Of a DNA stretch of 64,000 nt, positions 34,967-47,011 are shown in pieces (position 1 is the first letter of the stretch; every line of letters starts with the position of its first letter). This DNA is from Cephalopachus bancanus. Its lineage: Eukaryota > Chordata > Mammalia > Primates > Tarsiidae. The translations under genes and the position numbers were made by a program. A model generated the notes under the pieces. It was not told the origin of the DNA and did no database searches. It worked only from the letters and a program-made list of their open reading frames with translations. The stretch is from assembly GCA_027257055.1 (NCBI GenBank), contig JAPVLO010000056.1:7428501-7492500 (forward strand), given 5' to 3'.

Positions 34967-35267
34967 TGTTTTGTTTTTGTTTTTTTGAGGTGGAGTCTCA
35001 CTCTGTCGCCCAGACTGGAGTGCAGTGGTACACTCCCAGCCACCGTACCCTCTACCTGCTGGGCTTCAATGATCCTCCCACCTCAACCTTCCAAGTAGCC
35101 GGAATTACAGGTGTGCACTACTACATCCAGCTAACTTTTTTTGATTTATTGTAGAGACAAGGTCTCACCAAATTGCCCAGGCTGGTCTCGGACCCACGGG
35201 CTCAGGCAATCTACTTGCCTTGGCCTCCCAAAGTGCTGGGATTACAGGCTGAGCTACCGAGCCCAGC
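34967..35267 (-). mobile_element. Alu, reverse
   Basis: A perfect 16-bp duplication CTGTCTCCTAGTCTTT (34951-34966, 35268-35283). Confidence 0.95.
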
Positions 35268-35940
35268 CTGTCTCCTAGTCTTTGACTGCCATTTCCTGGA
35301 CCGTCTCTCCATTGAACCCTGGATGAATTTCTGTCGTTGTCCCCAAGAGTCTGTGCACACACTCATTTTCAGGCCCACCTCTTACTGTTCACTGAGCTTT
35401 GGCAGGGCAAGCACTGCCTGTGATCATGTTACCGTAGAAGGTGCTCAAGAAATCTTTGTTGCGTGAGAAAGCGATATGCTGCTCACCTGTGGTTATTCAA
35501 CAGCTTATCAACGCATTCCGTTTTTTTTTTTAGTTGCTAAGTTGTGCGGTTACCCCATGTCTTCTCTGTTTGGATTCTTCTTACCTCTTACCTCTATTTT
35601 TTGTCGTCCTTTCTTGCACCTCACCAAGTGGAAACCTTCGGAACACTTCCCCGACCCTCTTCTGTAAGCATTAACTGCCTGTTATCGAGGTGCTTTCGCT
35701 GCCTTTCTGACCTCTGTGCCCTGTTATGGCCATTACCTAATGACTGCCAAGGTCTTGGAGGACTCCGTGTGTTTTATGGGCTCCTGGGTGCTGTGCAGAC
35801 TTGGTGGATGGCTCTGTAGAGTGTGACTGTGTCAGGCTCTGTGACAGATGAGAAGTGTGTGCCTTACACTCACAGGGTCCATGCAGGAGGCAGTGGGGCA
35901 GAGGGCTTGGCAGCCTTTGTGTGGAGCAGGTAATGAAACT

Positions 35941-36322
35941 TTTTTTTTTTTTTAATCAGTATTTTTTATTATCGTTTTGTGGGGTACAGTTAAGGGGTAG
36001 GTGTACAATTACGTTTCATTCAGGCACCCTATTGATAAGAGGTGTTTTCCCAGTCCCAGATAGATATTAGCTACTGTTAATCCCATCCCCTTCCCCCCCC
36101 ATAATTTCCCAGTACCATCAGTCATTTTCTTATAGTATTACATTGGATGTTCAAGGTCCATTATATGAGTGAGAACATGTGATATTCTGATCTTTGTTTC
36201 TGTGAGAGGTCACTCAGTATTATAGACTCTAGTTCCATCCAGGTTGCTGCGAAATTCATGATTTTGTTCTTTTTCATGGCTGCGTAGTATTCCATCGTGT
36301 ATATGTACCACATTTTTTTAAT
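35941..36322 (-). mobile_element. L1 3' untranslated region, reverse orientation
   Basis: It begins with a poly(T) run. The reverse complement of an L1 3' end follows: the C-rich polypurine-tract complement near 36085, TGAGTGAGAACATGTGATAT words, and GGCTGCGTAGTATTCCATCGT. It has its own tail, so it is a separate insertion from the sense L1 at 36852. Confidence 0.85.
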
Positions 36323-36515
36323 CCAGACAAGCTGCAGTTAGCTTTGCAGCCCAGGGGTGTCATTTTACAGGCTACTTTCATCAGCATAGCAGGGCTGGAA
36401 ATAGCTCTGCAGGATAGAGCTAATGCCCTGTTTGGAAAACTGGCTTTAGGTCGTTGCTGCCTGAGTCCCAGTCCTACCCTGGCTCCTCTTTTTCAGTGGG
36501 GAGGAGGCGGATGTA

Positions 36516-36710
36516 GGAGGTCTGACAATGAGATTCACGAGCCATCCTGCAAAAAGTGCCCCGTAATTCATTGCTGAATATCACAACGGTCACCTTCAAA
36601 GTCCTCCCCTTGGTAAGCTATGCACCAATGCCTGTGCCTAGTCCACCCGTCAAAGCAATTTTGGAGCTTCTTCTCTGGAATGGCCACAAGAGCTGTCTTT
36701 GTTATTTGTA
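36516..36710 (-). mobile_element. Mariner 3' end, reverse orientation (element A)
   Basis: It starts with terminal repeat GAGGTCTGACAAT (36517-36529). It then reads, on the minus strand, into the transposase C-terminus (word EDFEGD) and the 3' UTR. It is the reverse complement of 37400-37550 at high identity. It ends exactly where another GAGGTCTGACAAT begins at 36711. Only the 3' part is present. Confidence 0.75.
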
Positions 36711-37555
36711 GAGGTCTGACAATTTAGTTTGAAAACCTGCCACCGTGTGCTTATGGTGGTAGCCCTGTGCAAATAGCAGTGGTTGCAGTGACTCCCCCAA
36801 TGACTTTTTTCTTTACCTGAAGATAAAGGAAATACTGAAAGGAAGACATTTCTGAGAATATATCCAGAAGCACTCAAATCACTCTATAAAAAGATCCCTG
36901 CACACGTATGTTTTATCGCAGCATTGTTCACAGTAGCAAGAACATGGAACCAACCATGCTGCCCATCAAAAGAGGACTGGATAAAAAAAATGTGGTATGT
37001 ATACACGATGGAATATTGCACAGCCATAAAGAAGGACAAAATTATGAACGCTGCAGCAACTTGGTTGGACTTAGAGTCTAAAATACTGAGTGATCTTTCA
37101 CAGAAACAAAGAACTGAGTATCACATGTTCTCACTCAAACGCGAACCTCGAACAATTACGATACTGTAAGAAAAGGATTGACAGTGGCGGGAAACTGCTG
37201 GGAGCGGGGAGGGGAAGTGGGATTCCCAGCAGTGGGAATCTGCCTGCGGAAGGGAGGGCACACCTCATCAACAACCTGCGTAACGAACATTTTTATACCC
37301 AACCCTGAATTGTACCCCACATCTTTAATATAAAAAAATTAAAAGTTAAAAAAATAAAGGAAGACATTTGATGACATTGGAGGACGCCAAGGGTATTAAG
37401 ACGAGAGCATTGATGGCCCTTGCAGAAGGAGTTCCAAGATTGCTTTGACGGGTGATCTAGGCACTGGTGCTGGTGCATGGCTTCCCAAGGGGAGTCCTTC
37501 AAAGGTGACTGTAGTGTTATTCAGCAATGAGGTATGTGGCAGTTTTTCTAAGACC
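36711..37555 (+). mobile_element. Mariner remnant (element B), internally deleted and interrupted by L1
   Basis: The 5' terminal repeat GAGGTCTGACAAT is at 36711-36723, preceded by TA. At 36799-36851 the + strand encodes NDFFLYLKIKEILKGRHF, the region around the last catalytic aspartate of mariner transposase. After the L1 (36852-37355) the frame resumes with DDIGGRQGY and a decayed C-terminus. Most of the transposase gene and the stop-free frame are gone. Confidence 0.75.
36852..37355 (+). mobile_element. L1 3' end (5'-truncated insertion) inside a mariner remnant
   Basis: The sequence shows the end of L1 ORF2 and the 3' untranslated region, recognisable from the ATGTGGTATGTATACACGATGG and CACATGTTCTCACTC words, then an A-rich tail. 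It is flanked by a perfect 14-bp duplication AAAGGAAGACATTT (36838-36851, 37356-37369). Removing it joins two halves of a mariner element. It is truncated to 504 bp and cannot be active. Confidence 0.9.
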
Positions 37556-38186
37556 TTATAGGCAGAGCTAGGATATGGGTCAGTGCTGTTTCTGTCTTCA
37601 GGAATGTAGGCCTTAGTGGATGGGAGTGAAGAGGGTCTGGGGCTAGGGGTGAAGCGGTGGAGACTCCCTTTAATTCCCTCCTGCACATGACAGTTACTTT
37701 CACCTTATCTCTGTTGCATTGTTGACTGATTAGATCCTAATTCCAAAATCTTTAGACTAGATTAAAAAACAGAGGTGGTGGGGAGTTTACTAGAAAATTT
37801 GTTCAGAATGAACAAATGGAAAGACTTTAGGTGATGCCGATAGGGAATGTTCTAGAGAGTATCTGTATTGCTTTGTGAGAGATTGTTTCTGATTTTCTGA
37901 TAAGCCAAATTTTCCAAATACACTGTAAGCACACAGATTTAAGGAAGACATTTGATGCACAATTCATCACGTTGTTATAAGCACCTGTGAAAGACTGGCT
38001 GATAATTTTATAATGGATTACTGGGGTGTGCTCTACGAGTGATTAATGGGTTTATGCCAGCATGGGTGGAGGCGTCTAACTGTGGACCACAGGACTCTAT
38101 GAACAATCTGCCTTAATAAATGGGATGATGGTACAGATGACATGTTGGGTAAATTTACCCATTCCAGGAATTTGGGGGAGATTTTC

Positions 38187-38475
38187 TTTCTTTTTTTTTT
38201 TTTTGAGTCAGATTTTCACTCTGTCTCCCAGGATGGGGTGCAGTGGCCACCCCAGTCTCAACCTTCTTGGACTCCGGCGATCCTTCTGCCTCAACCTTCC
38301 AAGTGGCTGGAACTACAGGCGCGTGCTACCACACCTGGCTAGTTTTTTGATTTATTGTAGAGACGAAGTCTCACCAAGTTGCCCCGGTGGGTCTCGAACC
38401 CACAGGCTCAGGCAATCCACTTGCCTCAGCCTCCCAAAGTGCTGGGATTACAGGCTGAGCCACTGAGCCTGGCCC
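38187..38475 (-). mobile_element. Alu, reverse
   Basis: GGGGGAGATT(T/C)TC flanks both ends. Confidence 0.94.
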
Positions 38476-38757
38476 GGGGGAGATTCTCAATATGTTTATG
38501 ACAGAGCTGAAATCCAAAGTAACCCTGATGATCCAGAATAAATGACTCCCTCATATAAGATACAGTATTTTGTAAAAAATAAAAAGAGAAGAAGAGTTGG
38601 AAGCCATGCTATTTGGTCCCAAAACCTAACTGCCTAGTGATGAGATGGAAGGAGACGTGGCTTATAATTTGCTTTCTTTCATGACAGAGTTTTCTGGTGT
38701 GGTGAGGATAAAAAAAAAACAAGTCTCCAGGACTCGACGTTTTAGGGTTGTTCTCTT

Positions 38758-39038
38758 TTGAGTTGGTGTCTCACTCCATTGCCCAGGCCAATGTGCAGTG
38801 GCATGCTCCTGGCCACCCCATCCTTGACCTGCTGGGCTGCGGCGATTCTTCCACCTCAGGCCTCCAAGTAGCCGGAACTACAGGCATGTGCCACCACGTC
38901 CAGCTAATATTTGATTTATTGTAGAGATGAGGTCTCGCCAAGTTGCCTGGACTGGTCTCGAACCCATGGACTCAGGCAATCCGCTCATCTCAGCTCCCAA
39001 AGTGCTGGGACGACAGGCGTGAGCCACTGTGCCCGGCA
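38758..39038 (-). mobile_element. Alu, reverse
   Basis: GAGTTGGTGTCTCACTCC to GCCCGGC; GTTGTTCT flanks. Confidence 0.92.
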
Positions 39039-39214
39039 GTTGTTCTTCTTTTTGAAACTGAACTACTCCGAGGCCCCATCCTTCTGTATATTTCTAAGCA
39101 ACAGTGCTTTTTCGGTGACAAATCAAAACGCTGGTAAAATACCATCTTTTTCAAGTCAAGCCTCCCTCTTCTGTGCAGATTTTTATGGGTCCCCGACTAC
39201 TCCATCCGAAGTAA

Positions 39215-39425
39215 CCATTTCTTTCTAATCCTGCCTGTTGCTTTAGTTTCCTTCTTGGAACTTACCATGTCCTGAAATTGTGCTGTGTGTTCGCTCTGTG
39301 TCTTTCCTCCCTGGAATGTCAGCTTTTCTGCACTTAGCTGTTGCTCGTGCCTAGAGGAGTTCCTGGCAGGTAGCGGGCACTCTGCAACTATTTGCTGAGT
39401 GGGTTTGTGAGTGGTGAATGAGGAA
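39215..39425 (+). repeat. L2 3' end
   Basis: CCCTGGAATGTCAGCTTTTC, then GGAGTTCCTGGCAGGTAGCG and TTTGCTGAGTGG, match an L2 3' end. Confidence 0.65.
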
Positions 39426-39651
39426 CGTCCAGGTTCATGTTGGAGACACTCAAGGGCATTTTTGTAGCTTTGACTTCTTCCCCCATTAGTCACAGCAGGA
39501 AAATGCTTCAGGTTTTGTGTCTTCCCACACTTATTTGATGGGAAACAAAACGAACCGTAGAAGCTACATAGTACTTTTTTGTTTGTTTATATTTCTAGCT
39601 TAAGTTCTGCCAGATATTTGAAAAAATTCATTAAGAACCCACAGTCTAGGC

Positions 39652-39885
39652 TAGGCTCGGCAGCTCAGCCTGTCATCCCAGCCCTTTGGGAGGCTGAGGC
39701 GAGTGGATTGCCAGAGTCCGCGGGTCCGAGACTAGCCCAGGCAAACTGGTGAGACCTTGCTTCTACCATAAATCAAAAATTAGCCGGGCATGATAGCATA
39801 CGCCTATAGTTCTGGCTACTTGGAAGCTCGAGGTAGAAGGATCGCCGGAGCCCAGCAGGTGGATGCTGGGGTGGGCGTGAGCGTA
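39652..39885 (+). mobile_element. Alu, sense, 3'-truncated
   Basis: GGCTAGGCTCGGCAGCTCAGCC through GTGGGCGTGAGCG; the end of the right arm is missing. Antisense L1 3' words (CAATCCACTTAGAATGATGG) follow at 39900-39965. Confidence 0.85.
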
Positions 39886-40091
39886 TTGGTATGTGGTATT
39901 CAGTTTTCTTTTTCTGTAACAATCCACTTAGAATGATGGCCTCCAACTATATCCATCTGTGGAATTATTTTTTTGAAATCAGTGAAATGTCAGAGTGCCT
40001 ATAATTGGGGCAGCTTAGGTCAATAAGAGAAATTTTGTAGTAAGATGAGATTTTTAATAATATGAATATTACTAAAAACTTGAAAATGTAA

Positions 40092-40394
40092 GCCCAGGCG
40101 TGGTGACTCATGCCTCTAATCCCAGCAATTTGGGAGGCTGAGGTGAAAGGACTGCCTGAGTCCTCAGGTTCGAGACCAGCCTGGGCAATTTGGCGAGACC
40201 TCATCTCTACAATAAATCAAAAAATTAGCTAGGCATGGTAGCGCATGTCTGTAGTTCCAGCTACTTGGATGACTGAAGTGGAAGGATTCCCTGAGCCCAG
40301 CAGGTCAAGGCTGCTGTGACCATGAGTGTGCCACTCATTGCACTCCAGCCTGGGCAACAGAGTGAGACTCTGACTCAAAAAAAACCCCACAAAA
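40092..40394 (+). mobile_element. Alu, sense
   Basis: CT(T)TGAAAATGTAA lies on both sides. It ends about 280 bases before the next PATJ exon. Confidence 0.92.
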
Positions 40395-40539
40395 CTTTGA
40401 AAATGTAAAAGATATAACAACTTTTTTTTCAGTGAGGTCATACTTAAAATTGCAACCCTCTTCTGTTGAACGATTTCTATCACCTCCTTGCTTTATTTTT
40501 TGCCATAATGCTTGTCATCATATTACATATTAAAACTTT

Positions 40540-40645
40540 TATTTATTTACTTTAATATTGTCAATCTCCTACCTGGAAGAGTACCTACCCGTATCAGGTG
40601 CCCGTAACTATTTGTTGAAATGACCAAAAGATGAATGAATGCTTC
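40540..40645 (+). repeat. L2 3' end close to the next PATJ exon
   Basis: GTAACTATTTGTTGAAATGA and GATGAATGAATG fit the L2 terminus. The exon at 40678 starts about 35 bases later. Confidence 0.55.
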
Positions 40646-40677
40646 TTGTGATCACTAGCATCTGCTTTGCTCTGCAG

Positions 40678-40849
40678 GGATGATTCCGAATGATGTCCAA
40701 GGTCCTAGCTTGCTCATTGACCTTCCTGCTATGGCCCAAGAAAGGGAACAAGAAGATTTGCCTTTATATCAACTCCCTGGGACCCGAGTTCTTTCAAAGG
40801 CCTCAGCACACACACGAATGTTGTCTTCTAGATATGCTACCGATGCATG
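40678..40849 (+). CDS. PATJ: PATJ linker exon
   Basis: This exon has 172 nt, with acceptor TTTGCTCTGCAG and donor GTATGG. Its first two bases complete the glycine codon split by the previous intron. It then reads [37 protein letters not shown] and SSRYATDA, and its last two bases (TG) start a cysteine codon finished by the next exon. Human PATJ has the matching stretch [16 protein letters not shown] in my memory. Nothing catalytic or structured is visible; this is linker sequence upstream of PDZ6. The frame through [11 protein letters not shown] in the same bases is a shadow. Confidence 0.93.
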
Positions 40850-41293
40850 GTATGGTATTTCTTTTTGTCTTTATATTATAGAATAGTGGGGGTGTTTTTT
40901 CCCCCGTTAAAAAATGCATGATTTTGGTGGAACATTTGCAAAATACAGGAAAATATTATGAATAAAATCTACTATATTTGACTATGAGAATTTCACATAC
41001 TTAAAATTGTGCCATATGTATAGTTTTGTATTCTTACAGTTGTGTACAAGATGAATTACATAGAGTATTTGCTTAGATAATAGGAGGTTAACTCAGAGTT
41101 TATTCTTACACCTCAAGCAAATGCACTTGAGGACAGATTTAAAAGAGGATGAATTTAAGAGTTAGAGAATCCATAGAAATTGGTGACTCACTACATGTTG
41201 AGAGTAAGAGGCCATAATTGAGAATGACTTGTGGTTTTGTACTAGGAAATTAGATGAATGGCGGGCATTTGTTCTTCAGCATAATATTACAGG

Positions 41294-41455
41294 GGCTAGC
41301 CAGGCATGGTGGCGTGCATCTGTAGTTCCAATTACTTGGAAGGCTGGGGCGGGGCATCGCCAGAGCCCAGCAGGTCAAGTCTGCAGTGGCTGTGAGTGTG
41401 CCACTGCACTCCAGCCTGGGCCACAGAGTAGGACTCTGAATCAAAAATAAAAAAA
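41294..41455 (+). mobile_element. Alu right arm only, sense
   Basis: CTAGCCAGGCATGGTGGCG through CTGAATCAAAAATAAAAA; the left arm is absent. Confidence 0.88.
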
Positions 41456-43944
41456 GTAGAAACCAAGTGGGGAGAACATTTTAACAAAATGATCATCACA
41501 GCGTGCAGTCACATGCTTGTGAGGTCAAGGTAGGTAAGACAGAGAAGTTTTCATGGGACTTGGCCACATGAGTACCCTTGGTAAGCATAGAGCAATTTCA
41601 GTTGAGTTTTTAGTCAGTGGGTCAAGAACTGAACACAAGATCAACAAGTGGACATTGTAAGAGCTGACTCGTGTTTCAAGAGTCCTGGTCATGAAAAGAG
41701 GCAGAATGCATGTTACTTAGCAAACTAGAGGACATTCGTGGGTCAAGGTAAGGGGGAAGTTTTATATGTAACTATATATATATATAATCTATTACTACAT
41801 TCACTTATATATGGATAGATATTTGAAACTTGGGAGAGTTTTGCTTGTGGGAAAGATCCAGAAGAGGAACATATAGATGCTAGAAAGAGAGTGACTAAAC
41901 CTAGTCTGTGGAGGTGGTAGAGGGTGAACAGGGCGTTGCATACCCAGAGAGTAACCTTGGAAGGTTTGATAGGAGGGAGCTCACCTCCTCCACTGAGACT
42001 GGTGCCAGGAAGGAAAGGAAGGTACAGATGCAGGCACTTTTGTAGCTTGAGGGCAGGAATCCCAAGGGATTCTTGTCCAGAGGCCATGTGTGTTTGTTTC
42101 TGTTATTTAGGGGGAAGGTCATTTACTAAGAGATGAAGAAAGAATAAACTGGGCATTGGAAGGAGAGGTGTTGGAGTAGAGATTAGCTTTTGAAATAATG
42201 GTCGGAGAGTAGTGTCCTCTTGGTAGGGAGGAGTTTAGAAAAATATTTACCCTTGTTTCCCAACTCCCCAGGGAGTGTGAGAATGAGCATCACCCACTCG
42301 AGTGTGGTATCCTTGGCAGAGAACCAGAACTGTTGAAGGGGAGGCTCAGAGAACATTCAGTGAAGAGGTCAGGGTGTGGAGAGTTTGTTTGTAGTTTAAG
42401 CAGATTCCAAGGAGGGTGATGGATAGGTTGCAGGGTAGGCCTTGGGGGTGAGGGACTGCCAAGGGAAGCACATCCGAAGGAAACCCAGAGAGGTGTAGCA
42501 TTGTGATACGGGGGACAAGCAATGACAGAGGAGTTGGAGGTCTTGGCAAAGCATGGCAGGAGTGAGAGGGAGGGCAGGATTCATTGACATTAAGTGTTTT
42601 CGTTGCAACCTTGATCCTACTGTGACTTGTGTGTTGACGTCTGAGGTGTCTCAGCCTGACATGATGTGCATCTCTCTGTTCAGCAAGGTGTGGCCTTTCC
42701 CCAGAGTTTTGTATAGAAACTGCTTTAAAAAGTCATTCTCTGCACTTCTGCTAGGCCATCTCTGAGTGGAAGGAAAAGTCACAGGCAGGCCCAAGTGCCT
42801 TTCCACTCTGCAAAGCAAGAACCAGCATGCAGAGGGAAGGTGCGGCCAGGCCTGGTGTCCTCATGCGAGACCTGGTGTGGTCTCCAAGGAACACACAGTG
42901 AGAAATAAGCAGTGGATTGTTTCCTTAGGAGGTGTGCCTGCAATTGGGAAAGTTAGGATCATATTTTATCACGCTTTATGTAGTCTAATTATTTCTCAAA
43001 GGAGGCACCTTTGTTTATTAAATTTCTCTTGAGTTTAGTGTTAATAGTTGAATCTGGCAGGAGAATTCAGGACTGGGGCTGCTTCTCTCAATTGTAGAGT
43101 TCTAACTGTAGAATTAGGCAGGACATAAACACATTTCCAAACCTGCCCTCCTTCCTTGGGCAGAAGAGGAAGCAGACTAGCAGTGTGTCTTCATCAGTTT
43201 GGCTTAGGGAGGGAAGATATGCTTAGTCCTCATCCCATTGCTTTTTCTCCTAAAGTGAGTACTTTGACAGGCTGATTTTTTATACAGACACAGGCATTTA
43301 AGGGCTCTAACCTAACCTTGTCTGAGGAGTTTAGTCTTGGACTTGAAAGCTGTTTTTCTGGCTTGCTTTTGGAGACTTAGGGTATATTTAAATCTCAGCA
43401 GGTTCCAGAAGAGTTCCTGTAAATCATATTTCCCCTTTTAATCTTCAAGAGTATGTATGCCCCATGGAGTTGGGTTCATAGGTGAATATTTATTGCCACT
43501 CAGGAGCTTTCCTGAGTAATGCATAGATTATAGTCTTTCAGACAGTGAGGGTGTCACGAAGTGCCAAATGGTGTTTTACAGGAATTTTTCGCATGAATTT
43601 TTGTGTAGGAGCTAGCAGAGTTGTGTGGCTCTGTGCACACTTATGTGCATGTGTGCTTGCACCAAGGGTGAGTATCGCGTGACTGTGATGTTTAGTGTGC
43701 ACCGTGCTTTTATGCCAATCTCTCCTTACCTTTGGAGACAGGACTGGTATTAAGAGGTCAGATGCCCCTCTTAATCTCTAGAAAGGGGACTATAAGCGGT
43801 TATGATATGAGAGGAGACCCAAAAAATCCCGGAATTAATTTTTGGAGGGCGGGCCCCTTGGGGTACAGTCTTCCCCACGAGGTAGGTGTTCTAGGAACCC
43901 ATTGGCATCAGTGTGCCAGCTAGTGTTGTTGTGAGAGGCTGCGT

Positions 43945-44348
43945 TCAGCTTCAGTGAATTTTTTTTTTTGGAGATGCTTTCAACACATTTGCCCATTTAA
44001 TGATGGGTGATTTATATGCACACCTGCCCACACCACGCTGAGTGTTCAACAGTTTTTGATCAGAAGCAGGGTGACCTCCAAGCCCTATCCTCTCTAGTAA
44101 CCTGATCTTGACCTGAGTGACTTTTTTTTGGTTTCCATGGATGAAAAAAGTCCTCAAAGGGAAATGTTTTGCTGATGTGGAAGAGGTAAAACTGAAAACA
44201 GCAGTAACACTAAATTAAGGAATCAAAATTGAGCAGTGTATTGCACCAAATGAAGAATACCTCGAAGGTGACTGAAATTTAAACATGTAAGAATAAATAT
44301 GCAATATTTTAAAAATAAATTCCAGGAGTTGTAGATCCCCCTCCCTGT
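43945..44348 (+). mobile_element. Mariner transposase remnant, second family
   Basis: The + strand shows decayed transposase words in shifting frames: DLSDFFLV near 44110, then KVLKGKCFADVEEV, then QCIAPNEEYLEGD before a stop. The 3' UTR ends in CCCTGTA, matching the TACAGGGGG terminal repeat of the copy at 56295. The 5' part is missing and frameshifts are present. Confidence 0.75.
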
Positions 44349-44404
44349 ACTGTGGAAGGAATCCATCCAGGTTTTCTTGTTCAGAATCCAGTAGTCTTTC
44401 TGTC

Positions 44405-44590
44405 CTTGGGGAGCACTTTCATTCTCAGACCTCAGACCAGTGGATACCTGAAACCACAGGCAGCACCAAGCCCGATGTAAACTATGTATTTTCCTATACA
44501 TATCTACCTATGATCAAGTTTAATGTATACATTAGGCACAATAAAACTGGGAAAAATGCGTATAACAGGCTTAATATAATGCTTCAGCGA
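44405..44590 (+). mobile_element. Tigger/MER2-like DNA transposon remnant
   Basis: CCAGTGGATACCTGAAACCAC followed by TTTTCCTATACATATC and TTAGGCACAATA is the sense counterpart of 4221-4497. It lies directly after the mariner remnant. Confidence 0.5.
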
Positions 44591-45047
44591 TAGTAAATGT
44601 TTAATAAAAGGTTGGCAGTGATGATGGTAGCAATGACAATGACAGACTCATGATATCTAGGATAGTCTCCATTGTTGCTAAGTTTACTAAAACACCCAAG
44701 GAGAGACAGTAGTTTTTTGTTTTTTGTTGTTTTTTTTACAAGTAAGAAGAATAAAATCATAAGTAAAGCAAGGTGTCAAAGGCTGATGTCTGGGAGGATA
44801 ATGAAGCTGGGGATGTATTTAAAGTGGAAAAAAATCATGTTGTGAGTATAATGACATGCAAATGAGCAGAGATGGTTTCAGGTATTGTATACTTTGTTAT
44901 GAATAGTGGGAAGCGAAATTAGAAGCAGAATATCATAGTTGGGGAAAGAATTAACTGAGTTAGTGTCATATTTTAAGCCCCCAACAAAGTGCCTGGCATT
45001 TAGTGCTTTCTAAATAAATGGTAGATATCTAATAGGTTTACCTTTGG

Positions 45048-45398
45048 CTGGGTGTGATGGGTCACTCTTGTAATTCTAACACTTTAGGAAGTTGAGGTAG
45101 GAGGATTGCTTAGAGCCTGGAGTTAAAGACCAACTTGGACAATATAGTGAGACCTTGTCTCTACCAAAAGCAAACAAACTAAATATATATACACACACAT
45201 ACATAAATTAAATATATATATGATCCAGGCATTGTTGCAGGCACTTGTAGTCCTAGCTACTTGGGAGGCTGAGGAGGGAGGATCACTTGAGACCAGAAAT
45301 TTGAGGCTGCAGGAAGTTATGATCATGCCACTGCACTCCAGCCTGGGTGACAGTACAAGACGCTGTCTCTAAAAAACAAAAACAAAAAGACCCCCCAA
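45048..45398 (+). mobile_element. Alu, sense, with expanded linker
   Basis: Old-type left arm, TA/CA-expanded linker (45181-45222), right arm and an A/C tail. Confidence 0.9.
45181..45222. repeat. TA/CA-rich simple repeat in an Alu linker
   Basis: ATATATATACACACACATACAT expands the A-rich middle of the Alu at 45048-45398. Confidence 0.75.
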
Positions 45399-45765
45399 AG
45401 AAAGTTTTGGCTTTGAGTTAAACTACCAGAAGTTATGTCTAAATCCAGAACAGTAGGAGACTAAGGATAAGAGAGAGAATGAATATGTGCATTTTAGAGA
45501 AAGGGCTGCTGGGGTGTGTGAGTTGGGAGGAAAAAGGGAAAGTTTCCAGGGAGTTCATGGCCTTGTGTAGCCCTACAATGCTGTTGCAGTTGTGGATGAG
45601 AGGTACATAGAAAAATTACACTACTGCCTTTGAAAATAAAATTAGATCGTTTCTAATTCAGATTCTATAGAATCGGTATTTCTGTAGAAAGCTGGAAGAG
45701 ATGTAAAGTTGACTCAAGTAAGCTAGTACACTATACGACTTGAACTTCTGTTTCTTAACAAAACT

Positions 45766-46071
45766 GTTTTGCTTTTGTTTTTGTTTTTTTGAGTCAGAGT
45801 CTCACTCTGTCGCCCAGGCTGGTGTGCAGTGGCACAATCACAGCCACCGCAGCCTTGACCTGCTGCACTCAGGCGATCCTTCCACCTCAGCTTTCCAAGT
45901 AGCTGGAACGGCAGGCACACGCTATCACTCCCGGCTAATTTTTTGATTTATTCTAATGACGAGTTCTCACCAAGTTGCCCACGCTGTCTCGAACCTCTGA
46001 GCTCAGGCAATCCTCTTGCCTCAGCCTCCCAAGGTGCTGGGATTTACAAGCTTGAGTCACCGCACCCAGCC
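45766..46071 (-). mobile_element. Alu, reverse
   Basis: AACAAAACT at 45757-45765 and 46072-46080. Confidence 0.94.
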
Positions 46072-46119
46072 AACAAAACTCTTAAACACATTTTCCATGT
46101 TAATAAAAAGCACACATTT

Positions 46120-46500
46120 TAAGATATGGTTTGCAGAGTTTTGGCAAATGTGTACATCCATGTTTCCTAAACCCCGTGATGATCTGGAACATTTCCATAG
46201 CCCAGAAAGCTCCCTCCATACCCCATTGAGGTCTTGCACCAGGCAACTACTAATCTTGTTTCTAGCACTGTAAATTAGTTCTTCTTGGTCCAGAATGCAT
46301 ATACACGTAATCCTACAGAAGGTATTGTTTTGTGTCTGACTTTTCTCATTCAGCACAATGTCTGTGCCATTTTAAACGTTAATGTAAGGGAATTCCTAAC
46401 TCTTTATGTGCTGGTGTTAGGTAATAATTTGCTTTGCAACATCAGTGTCATAGTGGAACATCTGTATGAGTAACCTCCTGCTAGTTTGGGAATTACTAGT
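46120..46500 (-). mobile_element. Probable old L1M-type fragment, reverse orientation
   Basis: TTTTCTCATTCAGCACAATG and neighbouring words resemble antisense L1M 3' sequence, but it is badly decayed. Assignment is tentative. Confidence 0.4.
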
Positions 46501-46704
46501 GCCCATTCTCCTTGGTTGCAAACACTGATATTCCCTGTGTTGTGTCACAGAAATTGCCATAAAGAATCTATTTAAAGAGAAAAAAGAAACCTTGAGATTA
46601 CTTAGTCACAATCAGAGCTCTCTCTCTCCACTTCCATCATTTTTAGCGGCTGAGTTTACTTGACCCTAATATGGCTTAGTATGTGGAAATTTTATATGGA
46701 AAAA

Positions 46705-47000
46705 AATTTTTTTCTGCGTTAGAGTCTCACTCTATCACCCAAGCTGAGTACAGTGACACTGTCACAGCTCACCCGAACCTCAATCTCCTTGGCTCAGGCA
46801 ATCCTTCCGCCTCAGCCTCTGAGTAGCAGAAACTATAGGCACACGACAGCACGCATGGCTAATTTTTTTTTTTTTAATTTTTTATAAAGACAAGGTCTTG
46901 CTGTGTTACCTAGGCTGGTCCTCAAACTCCTGACTTTACACAGTCCTACCTTGGCCTCCCAAAGTGCTGGAATTACAGGCACGAGCCTCTTTACCCAGCC
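46705..47000 (-). mobile_element. Older Alu, reverse (first of three in a row)
   Basis: TGCGTTAGAGTCTCACTC to TTACCCAGCC. It is more diverged than the next two. Confidence 0.88.
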
Positions 47001-47011
47001 TGAAAATAAGT

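Larger units (their letters stand above)
32388..40677 (+). other. PATJ: PATJ intron with L1 and mariner insertions
   Basis: Donor GTTTGT, acceptor GCTCTGCAG. 32388-33715, 35284-35940 (L2-like words near 35440) and 37556-38173 have no recognised feature. Confidence 0.9.

Noticed and set aside
37941..37957. AAGGAAGACATTTGATG recurring 580 bases after the L1/mariner junction
   Set aside because: It repeats the L1 target word, but no L1 or mariner sequence surrounds it. I treat it as chance or a tiny remnant.
45181..45222. Possible Z-DNA or regulatory TA/CA tract
   Set aside because: It is an expanded Alu linker; nothing else supports a regulatory role.
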